Below, one piece after another: positions 34,709-44,239 of a stretch of 64,000 bases of DNA. The DNA lies in NCBI RefSeq assembly GCF_016908775.1, contig NZ_JAFBEP010000007.1, positions 1 through 64,000 on the forward strand, read 5' to 3'. The DNA comes from Defluviitalea raffinosedens (GTDB taxonomy: Bacteria; Bacillota; Clostridia; Lachnospirales; Defluviitaleaceae). How positions within the stretch are numbered: the first letter of the stretch is position 1; each line of letters opens with the position of its first letter. The notes under the pieces were generated by a model. It was not told where the DNA came from. It worked only from the letters and a program-made list of their open reading frames with translations, and searched no databases. The position numbers were made by a program, and so were the translations under genes.

Positions 34709-34792
34709 AAATATATACAAATGTTCTAAGATGGCTTTGATATAATACTTTTGAAAGATACGAATTATAAATTTCATGGAGAGGGAAACGAT

Positions 34793-36523
34793 ATGAATAA
34801 ACACGCGATATTTCACATTACTACCGCTCCTTATGCTTATGCAAAAGATAAGGATACACTAAGTCTCAGAGTTCGAACAGCAAAAAATGATATGAGAGAG
34901 GTAAAGGTACATTATAAATGCAGATATGACTGGCAAAATCCTTTTAAAGAAAAAACGATGAAACTTTTTGCACAAACGGATCTCTTTGATTTTTATGAAG
35001 CAGATGTGCAAATAGAAAAGAACAGATACAGATATTATTTTGAGTTCATTGATCGGGAAGGAAATCAATTATATCTGGATGAAAGAGGACTTCAGGAAGA
35101 ACTTATAGAAGGTCCAGAGATCCCAGGTTTTCAATATGCTTATATTGGAGAGGCAGATGTTTATGAGGAATGTAAATGGATGCAGGAAGCAGTAGTCTAT
35201 CAGATATTCCCTGATAGATTTTGCAACGGAGATCAAAGCAATGATCCGGAAAACATCTTGGCATGGGGTGAACCTGTTACGACTGAATCCATGTTTGGGG
35301 GAGATATTCAGGGAATAATAGATAAGCTGGATTATCTTCAGGATTTGGGAATAGATCTGATTTATCTGACTCCAATATTTAAGTCTACATCAAACCACAA
35401 ATATAATACGGCAGATTATTATGATATCGATCCCCATTTTGGTACTGTAGAACTGGTGAAGGAACTGGTTAAAAAGTGCCATGAAAGAGGGATAAAAATT
35501 ATTTTTGATGCAGTATTTAACCATTCTGGAGATGATTTTTTTGCCTTCAAAGATTTATTGGAGAATCAGGAAAAATCTAAATATAAGGATTGGTATTTCC
35601 TGGAAGGGTATCCTGTAAGTACTGAGAAGGTTAACTACTATACGTTTGCTAATGATGTCAGTGTCATGCCAAAATTAAATACCGCTAACCCGGATGTAAA
35701 GGAATATTTCTTGAAGGTCGGTGAGTATTGGGTAAAAGAAGTTGGCATAGACGGATGGCGTCTGGACGTTTGTGATGAAGTGGATCATGAATTCTGGAGG
35801 GCATTTAGAAAGACAATAAAATCAGTCAATAAAGATGTGGTGATCGTTGGAGAAATACAGCATGAAGCCGTTAGTTTCCTAAGCGGCGATCAACTGGATA
35901 GTATTATGAACTATCCTTTCAAATGGGCTTTAGTAGATTTCTTTGCGAAGAGAAAAATAGACGAGAAAGAATTTAACAATCTGGTAACCATGAACAGGGT
36001 AAATTATATGCGCAGCATCACAAGGCAATTGTGGAATCTCTTTGGAAGCCATGATACGGCAAGGTTCTTATATGAATGCGACGGAAAAGTAGACAGAATG
36101 AAGTTGGCTATGGTTTTTCAGTTTTGCTTTGAGGGAGTTCCCTACATATATTATGGGGATGAAGTAGGTATGACCGGTGGACATGATCCTTTCAACAGAG
36201 CTTGTATGATTTGGAATGAAGATGAGCAAAACAAAGATCTTCTTCAACTCTATAAAAAGCTCATTGCAATCAGAAAGGAAAATAAGGAATTGATTTACGG
36301 GGATTATAAACCTCTTTATTTAGAGGATAATGTTATAGTATTTGAAAGAAATGATGGTGAGAATTCCATGATCATTGCTATCAATAATAATGAAGAAGAC
36401 TATGTTGTGAATAAGCTCTTTAAAAAGAAGACAATAGACCTTATATCTGAAGAGCCAGTATCTTTAAATAAAGAACTTGCTTTAAAAGCAATGGAATACA
36501 GAATTTTAAAGGTGGTGAAATAA
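34793..36523 (+). CDS. neopullulanase/cyclomaltodextrinase-type GH13 enzyme
   Basis: A 576-residue cytosolic GH13 enzyme (no signal peptide). The N-terminal ~125 residues form the CBM34-like domain of the neopullulanase group (ITTAPYAYAKDKDTLSLRVRTAK). Catalytic regions: AVFNHSGDD (I), GWRLDVCDEV with nucleophile Asp (II), VIVGEIQHEA with Glu (III), LFGSHDTARF with Asp (IV); the VYQIFPDRFCNGD motif is also typical. Hydrolyses cyclodextrins, pullulan pieces and maltodextrins brought in by MalEFG. The start at 34793 follows GGAGAGGG. Confidence 0.9.
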   Translation: MNKHAIFHITTAPYAYAKDKDTLSLRVRTAKNDMREVKVHYKCRYDWQNPFKEKTMKLFAQTDLFDFYEADVQIEKNRYRYYFEFIDREGNQLYLDERGLQEELIEGPEIPGFQYAYIGEADVYEECKWMQEAVVYQIFPDRFCNGDQSNDPENILAWGEPVTTESMFGGDIQGIIDKLDYLQDLGIDLIYLTPIFKSTSNHKYNTADYYDIDPHFGTVELVKELVKKCHERGIKIIFDAVFNHSGDDFFAFKDLLENQEKSKYKDWYFLEGYPVSTEKVNYYTFANDVSVMPKLNTANPDVKEYFLKVGEYWVKEVGIDGWRLDVCDEVDHEFWRAFRKTIKSVNKDVVIVGEIQHEAVSFLSGDQLDSIMNYPFKWALVDFFAKRKIDEKEFNNLVTMNRVNYMRSITRQLWNLFGSHDTARFLYECDGKVDRMKLAMVFQFCFEGVPYIYYGDEVGMTGGHDPFNRACMIWNEDEQNKDLLQLYKKLIAIRKENKELIYGDYKPLYLEDNVIVFERNDGENSMIIAINNNEEDYVVNKLFKKKTIDLISEEPVSLNKELALKAMEYRILKVVK

Positions 36524-36584
36524 AGATTAAAAGTGACAGATTAATGAATTAACAATATGATCATAATCATTGGGGTGGAGGGGA

Positions 36585-37298
36585 ATGTACGAAAATTACA
36601 TTTTTGATTTGTATGGTACTTTGGTAGATATCAATACCAATGAGGAAAAGCGGAGACTATGGGAAAAACTTGCTTTGTTTTATGGTTATAATGGAGCTGC
36701 CTATAAACCTAAAGAACTTAAAAGGGCATATTTGAAAGAAGTGGAAGAAGGGCTGGTTAACAATACTAAGACAAAATATCCGGATATAGATATCAGACTC
36801 GTTTTTAAAAAGCTTTATAATGACAAGGGAGTAGATTGCAGTAAAGTACTTATTGCAGAAACCACAAAGCTTTTCAGATGTCTGTCAGTAAATTATATTA
36901 AGCTTTATGCCGGAGTGAGAGACTTGCTTGAAAATTTAAAGGCTAAAGGAAAGAAAATATATATGCTTTCTAATGGCCAACGTAGTTTCACTGTTCCAGA
37001 ATTAAAGTATCTGGGGATCTATGATTATTTTGATGGATTATACAGTTCTTCTGATATAGGAATCTGCAAGCCTGATCCTGCTTTTTTCCAGTACTTGATT
37101 AATGAGCAGCAAATTGATATATCCAAAAGTGTTTTTATAGGTAATGATCATTTTGCTGATGTTGAAGGCTCAAAAAGAGTGGGGCTTGATTGCATTTATG
37201 TTCACAGCAATCAGTCCAGAGAGGTTACGGAAGTGGACAGCACATATCAGATTTGGGATGGGAATTTGAGTAAAGTTTTATCATTTAGCAGAAATTGA
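36585..37298 (+). CDS. HAD-family phosphatase
   Basis: A 237-residue HAD subfamily IA hydrolase. Motif I FDLYGTLVD with the nucleophile Asp, motif II LSNGQ, motif III Lys in CKPDP, motif IV GNDHFADVEGS. The cap is the helical type inserted between motifs I and II. It follows the neopullulanase gene by about 60 bases, probably in the same transcript, and could be a sugar-phosphate phosphatase; a beta-phosphoglucomutase role is possible but not supported by a specific motif. ATG at 36585 follows GGTGGAGGGG. Confidence 0.85.
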   Translation: MYENYIFDLYGTLVDINTNEEKRRLWEKLALFYGYNGAAYKPKELKRAYLKEVEEGLVNNTKTKYPDIDIRLVFKKLYNDKGVDCSKVLIAETTKLFRCLSVNYIKLYAGVRDLLENLKAKGKKIYMLSNGQRSFTVPELKYLGIYDYFDGLYSSSDIGICKPDPAFFQYLINEQQIDISKSVFIGNDHFADVEGSKRVGLDCIYVHSNQSREVTEVDSTYQIWDGNLSKVLSFSRN

Positions 37299-37321
37299 GT
37301 TTGGAATTTAAGAGTTTTTGT

Positions 37322-37388
37322 AAAAGCGTTCACTTATATTATTTTACTTATATTATTTTTAAGATAAAATATAAGGTGAACGCTTTTT
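37322..37388 (+). terminator. terminator after the HAD gene
   Basis: 12-bp perfect outer arms AAAAGCGTTCAC / GTGAACGCTTTT with an AT-rich inner stem that contains two tandem copies of ACTTATATTATTTT. Confidence 0.85.
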
Positions 37389-37402
37389 GAGGAGGATTTT
37401 TG

Positions 37403-37438
37403 ATGGGGAATCTTTTAGAAAAAAATCATCTATTTTAA
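37403..37438 (+). CDS. 11-codon mini-frame with strong ribosome site
   Basis: GAGGAGG precedes an ATG that opens MGNLLEKNHLF and stops. Directly after the HAD terminator. Possibly the surviving start of a deleted gene. Confidence 0.15.
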   Translation: MGNLLEKNHLF

Positions 37439-37494
37439 TTGGCAGTATAATAGTTTTTATATTAAAAATTAAAGTAAAATCTTTAAAAGTATGA

Positions 37495-38466
37495 TTAAAT
37501 AACTGATAGGTCAAAACCTAAGGAAGTCAGCATTTCTAGGTCCTGGGCAATATTACTTCCCACAGTTGTTAATAAATCTCCTGTGATGGTGGCGTTGGCA
37601 CCGGACAGAAATACCTTTTTCCCACCATCTTTAAAATAACATCTTCCTGCCGCCATTCGGATATATGCTGTGGGATTAATGTAACGAAAGATTGCTATGG
37701 TTCTTAGTATTTCATCTTCAGAAAGAGGCTTTAAATTCTCATAACATGTATTTTCAATGGGTATAAGTGCATTGATCGGAATTGATTCTATCTCCAACTC
37801 CGCTAGGCTGATGGCCATATCTATTCGGTCTTCCCAGGTTTCTCCCATTCCTATAATCCCCCCGGAACAAACTTTTAGCCCTGCTTCTTTGGCAAGTTTA
37901 ATTTCATTGATTTTGTCTTCGTAGGTATGGGTTGTACATATATTGGGGAAATATCGTTTAGATGTTTCGATGTTTGCATGATACATTGAAACACCTGCTT
38001 CTTTTAAACGAATAAGTTGATCTTTTGTTAATAACCCGTGGGATGCACAAAGTTCAATTTCGCATTCAGCTTTCATTTTTTGATAGGATAGAAGAGCTTT
38101 TTCAAAATCCTTGTCACTTAAAGTTCTTCCTGATGTTACAATAGAGTAGCGGTGTACGCCTTTTTCCTGGTGTTTTTTACAGTCTTCAAGGATTACATCC
38201 GGATCTAAAAATTCATATTCCTTAATTCCTGTTTTATGATGAGAAGACTGAGCGCAGAATTTGCAGTTTTCGCTGCAACGACCACTTCGACCGTTAATAA
38301 TACTGCAAAGATCTGCTTTGTTACCGCATAATGCCTCACGAATCATATTTGCACCTTCAAATAATTCTTCCGAATCAGCTTCTAAAAAGAAACTGAAATC
38401 TTCACCTCTTTTTAAACGTCTGCCATTAATAATTTCTTTCGCTAAATTTTTTACATCTATTTTCAT
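37495..38466 (-). CDS. bioB: biotin synthase
   Basis: A 323-residue radical SAM biotin synthase that inserts sulfur into dethiobiotin. Radical SAM cysteines are Cys64, Cys68 and Cys71 (GRCSENCKFCAQSSHH). The segments YHANIETSKRYFPNICTTHTY and GGIIGMGE are diagnostic, and RMAAGRCYF carries the Arg near the [2Fe-2S] cluster. ATG at 38466 follows TGGAGGG. It stands alone; no other bio gene is in the window. The promoter contains a BirA-type operator. Confidence 0.95.
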   Translation of the reverse strand: MKIDVKNLAKEIINGRRLKRGEDFSFFLEADSEELFEGANMIREALCGNKADLCSIINGRSGRCSENCKFCAQSSHHKTGIKEYEFLDPDVILEDCKKHQEKGVHRYSIVTSGRTLSDKDFEKALLSYQKMKAECEIELCASHGLLTKDQLIRLKEAGVSMYHANIETSKRYFPNICTTHTYEDKINEIKLAKEAGLKVCSGGIIGMGETWEDRIDMAISLAELEIESIPINALIPIENTCYENLKPLSEDEILRTIAIFRYINPTAYIRMAAGRCYFKDGGKKVFLSGANATITGDLLTTVGSNIAQDLEMLTSLGFDLSVI

Positions 38467-38547
38467 AGTTTCCCTCCATAGCAGTAACAGTATAATTTTG
38501 ATTCATAGACGACTTGTGTAAATTCAAAAAATCTTTAACGTATATTA

Positions 38548-38602
38548 AATATATATTATCTTTAAAACATTGTCAACTAAACAACGAAAACAAGTTGACA
38601 AT
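38548..38602 (-). promoter_or_regulatory. bioB promoter with BirA operator
   Basis: Perfect 10-bp inverted repeat ATTGTCAACT-N14-AGTTGACAAT (38569-38602), matching the BirA site form TTGTNAAC-N14/16-GTTNACAA. On the minus strand its inner arm supplies the -35 box TTGACA; 17 bases on is TATATT (38548-38553). Biotin-loaded BirA bound here would block transcription. Confidence 0.85.
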
Positions 38603-38661
38603 AAAACGAAAATGTTTTTTTACATGATTTTGAATATGGGAGGCAATATTTAGGAAAGTGA

Positions 38662-38701
38662 AAAACTGCCGCTAAAGTCAAATGATTTTAGAGACAGTTT
38701 T
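38662..38701 (-). terminator. terminator of chemoreceptor 1
   Basis: AAAACTG...CAGTTTT arms around a GCCGCTAAA-type stem. A diverged version of the terminators after chemoreceptors 2 and 3. Confidence 0.65.
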
Positions 38702-38708
38702 ATGTGGT

Positions 38709-40616
38709 TTAAATTTTAAATTGCTTTACGATATTCACCAGAGAATTTGATTTTTCATTGGCAGATGTACTGATTTGGGTGATGGCATGAACCATGTTAT
38801 GTATGGATGCTAAAAGTTCCTCCGAAGTTGAACTGAATTCGGTAACAATATCGTTAATGACTTTTGAAAGATCGTTGTAACGTTCACTGGTTTGTACCAG
38901 GTCTTCATAATCATTCAGTACTTTCTGGTCAATGAAGTCCATAATTTCCATAGAGCTTGAAGAAAGAGTATTTACTATTGTCAGTACTTGATGAGTTACT
39001 TCCTGAATGCGGGATACTGAAGTTTTAGATTCTTCAGCTAACTTTCTTATTTCATCTGCAACTACGGCGAAACCTTTACCGGATTCACCAGCTCTTGCTG
39101 CTTCAATGGCTGCATTCAAGGAGAGCAGATTGGTCTTGGTTGTAATATCTAATATGGTGTTGGACAGTTCATGAATTTGCTCAACAGCTTTAGTTTGTTC
39201 AATGGCACTTTGCAAGTTGGTTTTTGATTTGCTGTACAGATCCAAAGCTTCTTGTTTAGAAGAGATTGCTGACATTTTTATTTTTTCGCTTATCAAGTTG
39301 ACTTTGCTGACAGTAGCTGCACCTTCCTGGGCTTTTGAGGCGATGGATTCAATGGCCTTTTCTACTTCCAGGGAGGTGGCATTCATCTCTTCACTTGAAG
39401 CGGCAGTTTCTTCTGTTCCTGCGGATAATTCTTCTGTAGTGGAGGAAATCTCTTCAATACTTTGATTCAAGGTATACATGTTATTATTAACAGTAGTTAA
39501 CATTTCACTAATAATAGAAGATTCATCAGCAACTGCTTTCATCATTGATCGCATAGAGTTTTGCATCTTATCAAGCGAATTAGCCAAACTACCTATTTCA
39601 TCCTTTTTTTCTAAGATTTTTTGGGGGATATCTCCAGTAAAGTCCCCGGTAGATATAACATTAAGATATTGAGTGATTTTCTTGATCGGCTGAGTAATAT
39701 TGCCTGCAATCAATATCGTTAAAACTATACCAATCAATATGAAAACAACAGATACTATCATCATAGACTGAGTCAAATCAGCTATCTTGGTTAAGACCAC
39801 TGATTTTGGTGCTGTTACAGCTAAAGACCAGTTAGTTCCTTCCACAGGATAATATCCCATATATTTGGTCATTTCATTGAATGTATATTCGCCTACACCG
39901 ATTAGTCCTTCAGTCATATTCTTTGCAAGTTTATATAGCCCTTCTAACTCGGGATTAGTTTCATAGTCATTAAAAATATTGTACATTTCCATAACAAGAT
40001 TATGATCCTTATGTGCTACAACAGTACTATTATTGTTAATCATAAAGACTTCTTGATTACTATATTGCATTTCAGCAATAAAATTACTTAATTCATTGCC
40101 GTCACGATTTGCAAGCAGTACGCCTATCACAGTATTATCTTCTTTGATTGGAACTCCAAAGACTACAATAATGCTGCCATCGGTCTTGCTGACTATGGGA
40201 TCTGAAACAGTACTTTCTCCAGCTAAAGCTTTAATAAAGAACTCCCGTTCATGAATATCTATACTATTCCCGGAGGTGATGAATGAAATACCGCTTGTAT
40301 CAGCAATCACAATGTCTTTATATCCGCTGCGGTTTATTTCATCTTGAAGAAGATCTAATTTTTCTTTAGTTGTCAAGTCTTTGCTTTTGATCCATGGACT
40401 ATTTGCAATTGTTTCCAATGCATTGAGTTGAGCGGTTACTTTCTCGGAAATAATTTTGGCATCGGCTCGGGCTATTTCTAAAAGATTTTCATCAATGGTT
40501 GTTTTTAGTGCATCATTAGCATTTAAGTAAGCAGAAATCCCTAGGCCAGTACAGACTACAAACATTAACGTTCCAAACAACAAAGTTATTTGCTTAGTAA
40601 TACTTTGAAATTTCAT
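38709..40616 (-). CDS. methyl-accepting chemotaxis protein 1 (dCache)
   Basis: A 635-residue chemoreceptor. TM1 about 12-32, extracytoplasmic double-Cache domain about 35-280 ([31 protein letters not shown]), TM2 about 285-305, HAMP about 305-360, then the coiled-coil signalling domain with the conserved tip [20 protein letters not shown] followed by [16 protein letters not shown]. Start at 40616 follows GGGAG. Very similar to the two receptors at 41851 and 44240, but 31 residues are missing near the C terminus between HAITQIS and NEKS. Ligand unknown; dCache domains often bind amino acids or organic acids. Confidence 0.92.
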   Translation of the reverse strand: MKFQSITKQITLLFGTLMFVVCTGLGISAYLNANDALKTTIDENLLEIARADAKIISEKVTAQLNALETIANSPWIKSKDLTTKEKLDLLQDEINRSGYKDIVIADTSGISFITSGNSIDIHEREFFIKALAGESTVSDPIVSKTDGSIIVVFGVPIKEDNTVIGVLLANRDGNELSNFIAEMQYSNQEVFMINNNSTVVAHKDHNLVMEMYNIFNDYETNPELEGLYKLAKNMTEGLIGVGEYTFNEMTKYMGYYPVEGTNWSLAVTAPKSVVLTKIADLTQSMMIVSVVFILIGIVLTILIAGNITQPIKKITQYLNVISTGDFTGDIPQKILEKKDEIGSLANSLDKMQNSMRSMMKAVADESSIISEMLTTVNNNMYTLNQSIEEISSTTEELSAGTEETAASSEEMNATSLEVEKAIESIASKAQEGAATVSKVNLISEKIKMSAISSKQEALDLYSKSKTNLQSAIEQTKAVEQIHELSNTILDITTKTNLLSLNAAIEAARAGESGKGFAVVADEIRKLAEESKTSVSRIQEVTHQVLTIVNTLSSSSMEIMDFIDQKVLNDYEDLVQTSERYNDLSKVINDIVTEFSSTSEELLASIHNMVHAITQISTSANEKSNSLVNIVKQFKI

Positions 40617-40970
40617 CAATTCATCTCCCTCTTTCTTATTTTTGGTCTTGTACCACAAAAGTGCTGAACCTATTAAGAAAAAGGGATTCAACAGTTTTAA
40701 TTAAGTTAACTAGTATGAATCCTGCTGACATAATAGTAGATGGCAGTATTTTCAATGGAATTTTAGTGGATAATTCCCTGTAGATGTTCTTAACCCTAGA
40801 CCCGTTTCCTTTGAAATTTTCAAAATAGCTATTCAACTTTTTTGTGTGATGTTGTATATTATATAATAAAAAGAGAAGTTGTCCAATAAAAATTGTGGAT
40901 TATATGAAAAAAATTCGATGTTGTACGTCAAAATTTAAGCATATTTTATAGTAAATAGGAGGAGAAGAAA
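40617..40970. promoter_or_regulatory. divergent promoter region, chemoreceptor 1 / PNPOx-like gene
   Basis: No gene. The block near 40826-40842 (TAGCTATTCAACTTTT) and TATATTATATAATA (40855-40868) match the corresponding region upstream of chemoreceptor 3 (46303-46344), so they likely hold the shared receptor promoter. A GGAGGAGA ribosome site for the plus-strand gene ends the region. Confidence 0.5.
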
Positions 40971-41363
40971 ATGAAGGAAGTTTATGAATTTTTAAAGAAT
41001 TGCGGTACATATTATTTGGCTACAGTTGAAGGAGATCAGCCAAGGGTTAGACCATTTGGTACAGTGGATATTTTTGAAGGGAAACTTTATATCCAGACAG
41101 GCAAAATTAAAGAGGTATCTAAACAGATCCAGGCCAATCCAAAAGTAGAACTCTGTGCTTTTGCTGATGGAAAATGGCTTAGAGTAGCTGGCAAATTAAT
41201 TAGAGATGACAGAGTAGAAGCTAAAAAGCATATGCTTGACAATTACCCGGAACTTAAAGCAATGTACTCAGCAGAGGACGATAATACAGAGGTCCTTTAC
41301 TTTGAAGATGCGATAGCTACTTTCTATTCATTTACTGAAGAACCAAAGGTAATTAAATTCTAA
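40971..41363 (+). CDS. pyridoxamine 5'-phosphate oxidase-fold protein
   Basis: A 130-residue split-barrel flavoprotein: VYEFLKNCGTYYLATVEGDQPRVRPFG is the standard opening of this family, with the RVRPFG loop near the FMN phosphate. A substrate is not evident; related small proteins bind FMN or F420 and act as general reductases. Start follows AGGAGGAGA. Followed 58 bases later by the TfoX-C gene, likely in the same transcript. Confidence 0.85.
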   Translation: MKEVYEFLKNCGTYYLATVEGDQPRVRPFGTVDIFEGKLYIQTGKIKEVSKQIQANPKVELCAFADGKWLRVAGKLIRDDRVEAKKHMLDNYPELKAMYSAEDDNTEVLYFEDAIATFYSFTEEPKVIKF

Positions 41364-41421
41364 TAGAAAATACCATGTTGGAATTCTTCATTCATGTACA
41401 GGGAGAAAGGTGAATTAAGCA

Positions 41422-41682
41422 ATGGGAGATTTATCCAAATTACCTAACATTGGAGTTAAGCTGGAACAGCAGCTCTTAGATGTTGGTATTGCCACAGCGG
41501 AAGAGTTAAAAAGTGTGGGCAGCCGTGAAGCATGGTTACGGATTCTTCATCGTGATCCGTCTGCTTGCCTTATGCGGCTTTCAGCGCTGGAAGGTGCAAT
41601 TCAGGGTATACGATGGCATAACTTGGACAGCGAAACAAAGAAATCTCTTAAAGAATTTTATCACAAACATAAGGGTGAATAA
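41422..41682 (+). CDS. TfoX C-terminal-domain protein
   Basis: An 86-residue protein made up only of the TfoX/Sxy C-terminal helical domain: LSKLPNIGVKLEQQLLDVGI resembles a helix-hairpin-helix, then SREAWLRILHRDPSACLMRLSALEGAIQGIRW. In gamma-proteobacteria TfoX controls competence; stand-alone C-domains in clostridia have no proven role. The start follows GGGAGAAAGGTG. A terminator follows at 41707. Confidence 0.85.
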   Translation: MGDLSKLPNIGVKLEQQLLDVGIATAEELKSVGSREAWLRILHRDPSACLMRLSALEGAIQGIRWHNLDSETKKSLKEFYHKHKGE

Positions 41683-41706
41683 TAAGATAAAATATTTTAA
41701 TTCATA

Positions 41707-41758
41707 ATAAATGCTGGAGATATGTGATTCATTCATGTATAACAGCATTTATTTTTTT
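41707..41758 (+). terminator. terminator after the TfoX-C gene
   Basis: 10-bp arms ATAAATGCTG / CAGCATTTAT with a 26-base loop and a T-run. Confidence 0.75.
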
Positions 41759-41806
41759 CATAATAATATACTTATGAAATGTTATTATGTATGCAAAAAA
41801 ATAATT

Positions 41807-41834
41807 GCCACTAAAATCTTTTGATCTTAGCGGC
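41807..41834 (-). terminator. terminator of chemoreceptor 2
   Basis: GCCACTAAAATC-TTTT-GATCTTAGCGGC; on the minus strand followed by a T-rich tail. Same hairpin as at 44196. Confidence 0.85.
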
Positions 41835-41850
41835 AGAAAATTAGTATGCT

Positions 41851-43851
41851 CTAAATTTTAAATTGTTTAACTATATTTACTAGGGATCCTGATTTTTCAT
41901 TGGACGTATTTGCTAAATCTACGACCTTTTTAGACATATTTACAATCTCTTCTGCCTTTGCAGCAATATTTGATATTCCCATTGCTTCTTCATTGACAGA
42001 GGAGCTGATTTGAGTAATGGCATGAACCATGTTATGCATGGAAGCCAAAAGCTCTTCTGAAGTTGCACTGAATTCTGTTGCGATATCGTTAATGACCATA
42101 GAAAGTTCATTATAGCGTTCACTGGTTTGCACCAGACCTTCATAATCATTCAGTACTTTCTGGTCAATAAAGTTCATAACATCCATAGAACTGGAAGAAA
42201 GAGCATTAACTACAGACAGAACTTCATTGGTTACTTCCTGAATGCGGGATACGGAAGTTTTAGATTCTTCAGCTAACTTTCTTATTTCATCTGCAACTAC
42301 GGCAAAACCTTTTCCGGATTCACCAGCTCTGGCTGCTTCTATGGCTGCATTTAAAGAGAGTAAATTGGTTTTTGCTGTAATCTCCAATATCGTATTGGAA
42401 AGTTCATTGATTTGCTCAACAGCTTTAGCCCGTTCTATTGCATTCTGCAAATGGTTTTTTGTCTTACTGTACAGATCCAGAGCTTCTTGTTTGGAAGAAA
42501 TTGCGTTATTTTTCATTTCTTCACTCATTAAGCTTACTTTATTGGCAGTAGCTGCACCTTCTTGGGCTTTTGAAGCTATGGATTCGATGGCTTTTTCTAC
42601 TTCCAGGGAAGTGGCATTCATTTCTTCAGTGGAAGCGGCAGTTTCTTCTGTTCCTGCGGACAATGCTTCTGTAGTGGAAGAGATCTCTTCAATACTTTTA
42701 TTTAGAGCAAACATATTATTATTAATGCCGGCTAGCATCTCACTGACAACAGAAGATTCATTTACTACTGCTTGCATCATTGTTCGGATAGAATGCTGCA
42801 TTTTATTAAGTGAATTAGCCAAACTGCCTATTTCATCTTTCTTTGATAATATTTTTTTAGATATATTTCCTGTGAAGTCTCCGGTAGCTATAACATTAAG
42901 ATATTTGGTGGTTTCTTTGATTGGCTGAGTAATACTGCGGGCAATCAGTATTGTGATCCCTATTCCCATTACTATGAAAATAGCAGAGACTATGATGATC
43001 ATCACGGTCAAATCAGTTACCTTAGCCATGATTACTGATTTGGGTGCGGTTACGGCTAAAGACCAGTTGGTTCCTTCTACGGGATGAAAAGCCATGTATT
43101 CAGTGATTCCACCAAAAATATATTCTCCCAATCCTCTTTCTCCCTCGGTCATTTTCTTTGCAAGATTATATAGTTTTTCTACTTCAGGATTGGTTTGATA
43201 ATCATCAAAAATATTGTACATTTTTAGGACAAGATTTTGGTCTGGATGTGCGATGACGGTACTTTTATCATTAATCATAAAAACTTTTTGGGCGCCGTAC
43301 TGCATTTCAGCAGTATAATTGCTTAACGTATTACCGTCTTGCCTTGCGATCAGTCCTCCTGTCACGATATTATCTTCTTTGATAGGAACTGCAAAAATTA
43401 CGGAAATAGAGTTGTCTGTCGGATGGACTATGGGATCTGAAACGATACTTTCTCCCAGTAATATTTTATTAAAATAGTCTCCTTCACGAAGATCGAGGCT
43501 GTTTTCAGATGTGGAAAGGGCAATGCCATTGGTAAAAGCAATTGAAATATCTTTAAATCCACTGCGTTCTACTTCATCCTTAAGAAGGTTCAATTTTTCT
43601 TTAGTTGTCAGGTCCTTACTTTTGATCCATGGACTGTTTGCCAGCGCTTCCAGAGCATTGAGATCAATCTTTATTTTTTCAGAAATAATCTTGGCATCGG
43701 CCCGGGCTATTTCTAAAAGATTCTCATCAATGCTCGCTATGAGCGCATCATGAGCGTCTAAATAAGCGGCAATCCCTAGACCCACACAGATTAAAAACAT
43801 TAATACACCGAACAGTAAAGTTATTTGATGAGTAATACTTTTAAATTTCAT
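41851..43851 (-). CDS. methyl-accepting chemotaxis protein 2 (dCache)
   Basis: A 666-residue chemoreceptor with the same plan as receptor 1: TM1, dCache ([30 protein letters not shown]), TM2, HAMP, and signalling domain with [20 protein letters not shown]. It keeps the full C-terminal coiled coil that receptor 1 lacks. The start at 43851 follows GAAGGGGG. The Cache domain differs from 1 and 3 in several ligand-facing segments, so ligands may differ. A LacI-type operator-like palindrome is found about 95 bases upstream. Confidence 0.93.
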   Translation of the reverse strand: MKFKSITHQITLLFGVLMFLICVGLGIAAYLDAHDALIASIDENLLEIARADAKIISEKIKIDLNALEALANSPWIKSKDLTTKEKLNLLKDEVERSGFKDISIAFTNGIALSTSENSLDLREGDYFNKILLGESIVSDPIVHPTDNSISVIFAVPIKEDNIVTGGLIARQDGNTLSNYTAEMQYGAQKVFMINDKSTVIAHPDQNLVLKMYNIFDDYQTNPEVEKLYNLAKKMTEGERGLGEYIFGGITEYMAFHPVEGTNWSLAVTAPKSVIMAKVTDLTVMIIIVSAIFIVMGIGITILIARSITQPIKETTKYLNVIATGDFTGNISKKILSKKDEIGSLANSLNKMQHSIRTMMQAVVNESSVVSEMLAGINNNMFALNKSIEEISSTTEALSAGTEETAASTEEMNATSLEVEKAIESIASKAQEGAATANKVSLMSEEMKNNAISSKQEALDLYSKTKNHLQNAIERAKAVEQINELSNTILEITAKTNLLSLNAAIEAARAGESGKGFAVVADEIRKLAEESKTSVSRIQEVTNEVLSVVNALSSSSMDVMNFIDQKVLNDYEGLVQTSERYNELSMVINDIATEFSATSEELLASMHNMVHAITQISSSVNEEAMGISNIAAKAEEIVNMSKKVVDLANTSNEKSGSLVNIVKQFKI

Positions 43852-44195
43852 TTTAAGTTCCCCCTTCTTATTTTTAAGTCCTACCTAAAAAAGGAATATA
43901 AACTTTATTTTATTGGCATGAATCTTGCCGGTGGAATAAAAAACGGAAACGTTTTCGATGAAATTTAAAAAAAAATCCCCCCTATTTTTTGTAACAAATT
44001 CTATATATATGATAGTAATATTATACAACAAAAATATAATTTTTCCAATAAAGTTTGTTAAACTTTTTGAAAAATGGGCAAGTTTTAAAATTACTGTTTC
44101 GAGAGAATTATCTGTAAAGTAATATTAGAAAGGTTCAAAAAACAGAAATTTGCTTTATTGCTTATGGATAGTGAAGTTTTATACGCAAAAAATTT
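43852..44195 (-). promoter_or_regulatory. upstream region of chemoreceptor 2 with LacI-type operator-like site
   Basis: About 340 bases without a gene. CGGAAACGTTTTCG at 43944-43957 is a near-palindrome that matches the maltodextrin regulator's operator (27417-27430) in 12 of 14 positions and also resembles a catabolite (cre) site. On the minus strand a TTGTATAATATTAC block near 44015-44030 offers a -10 box. Confidence 0.5.
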
Positions 44196-44223
44196 GCCGC
44201 TAAAATCTTTTGATTTTAGCGGC
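44196..44223 (-). terminator. terminator of chemoreceptor 3
   Basis: Perfect 12-bp stem GCCGCTAAAATC / GATTTTAGCGGC with loop TTTT. Confidence 0.85.
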
Positions 44224-44239
44224 AGAAAGTAGATATAAT

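Noticed and set aside
37322-37360. CRISPR-like or minisatellite repeat
   Set aside because: Only two tandem copies of a 14-base AT-rich unit, inside a terminator stem; no spacers.
42242-42928. 228-codon frame antisense to chemoreceptor 2 (similar shadows at 44841-46055)
   Set aside because: Ser/Ala-rich mirror of the signalling-domain coding sequence, repeated opposite each paralogue; no ribosome site.
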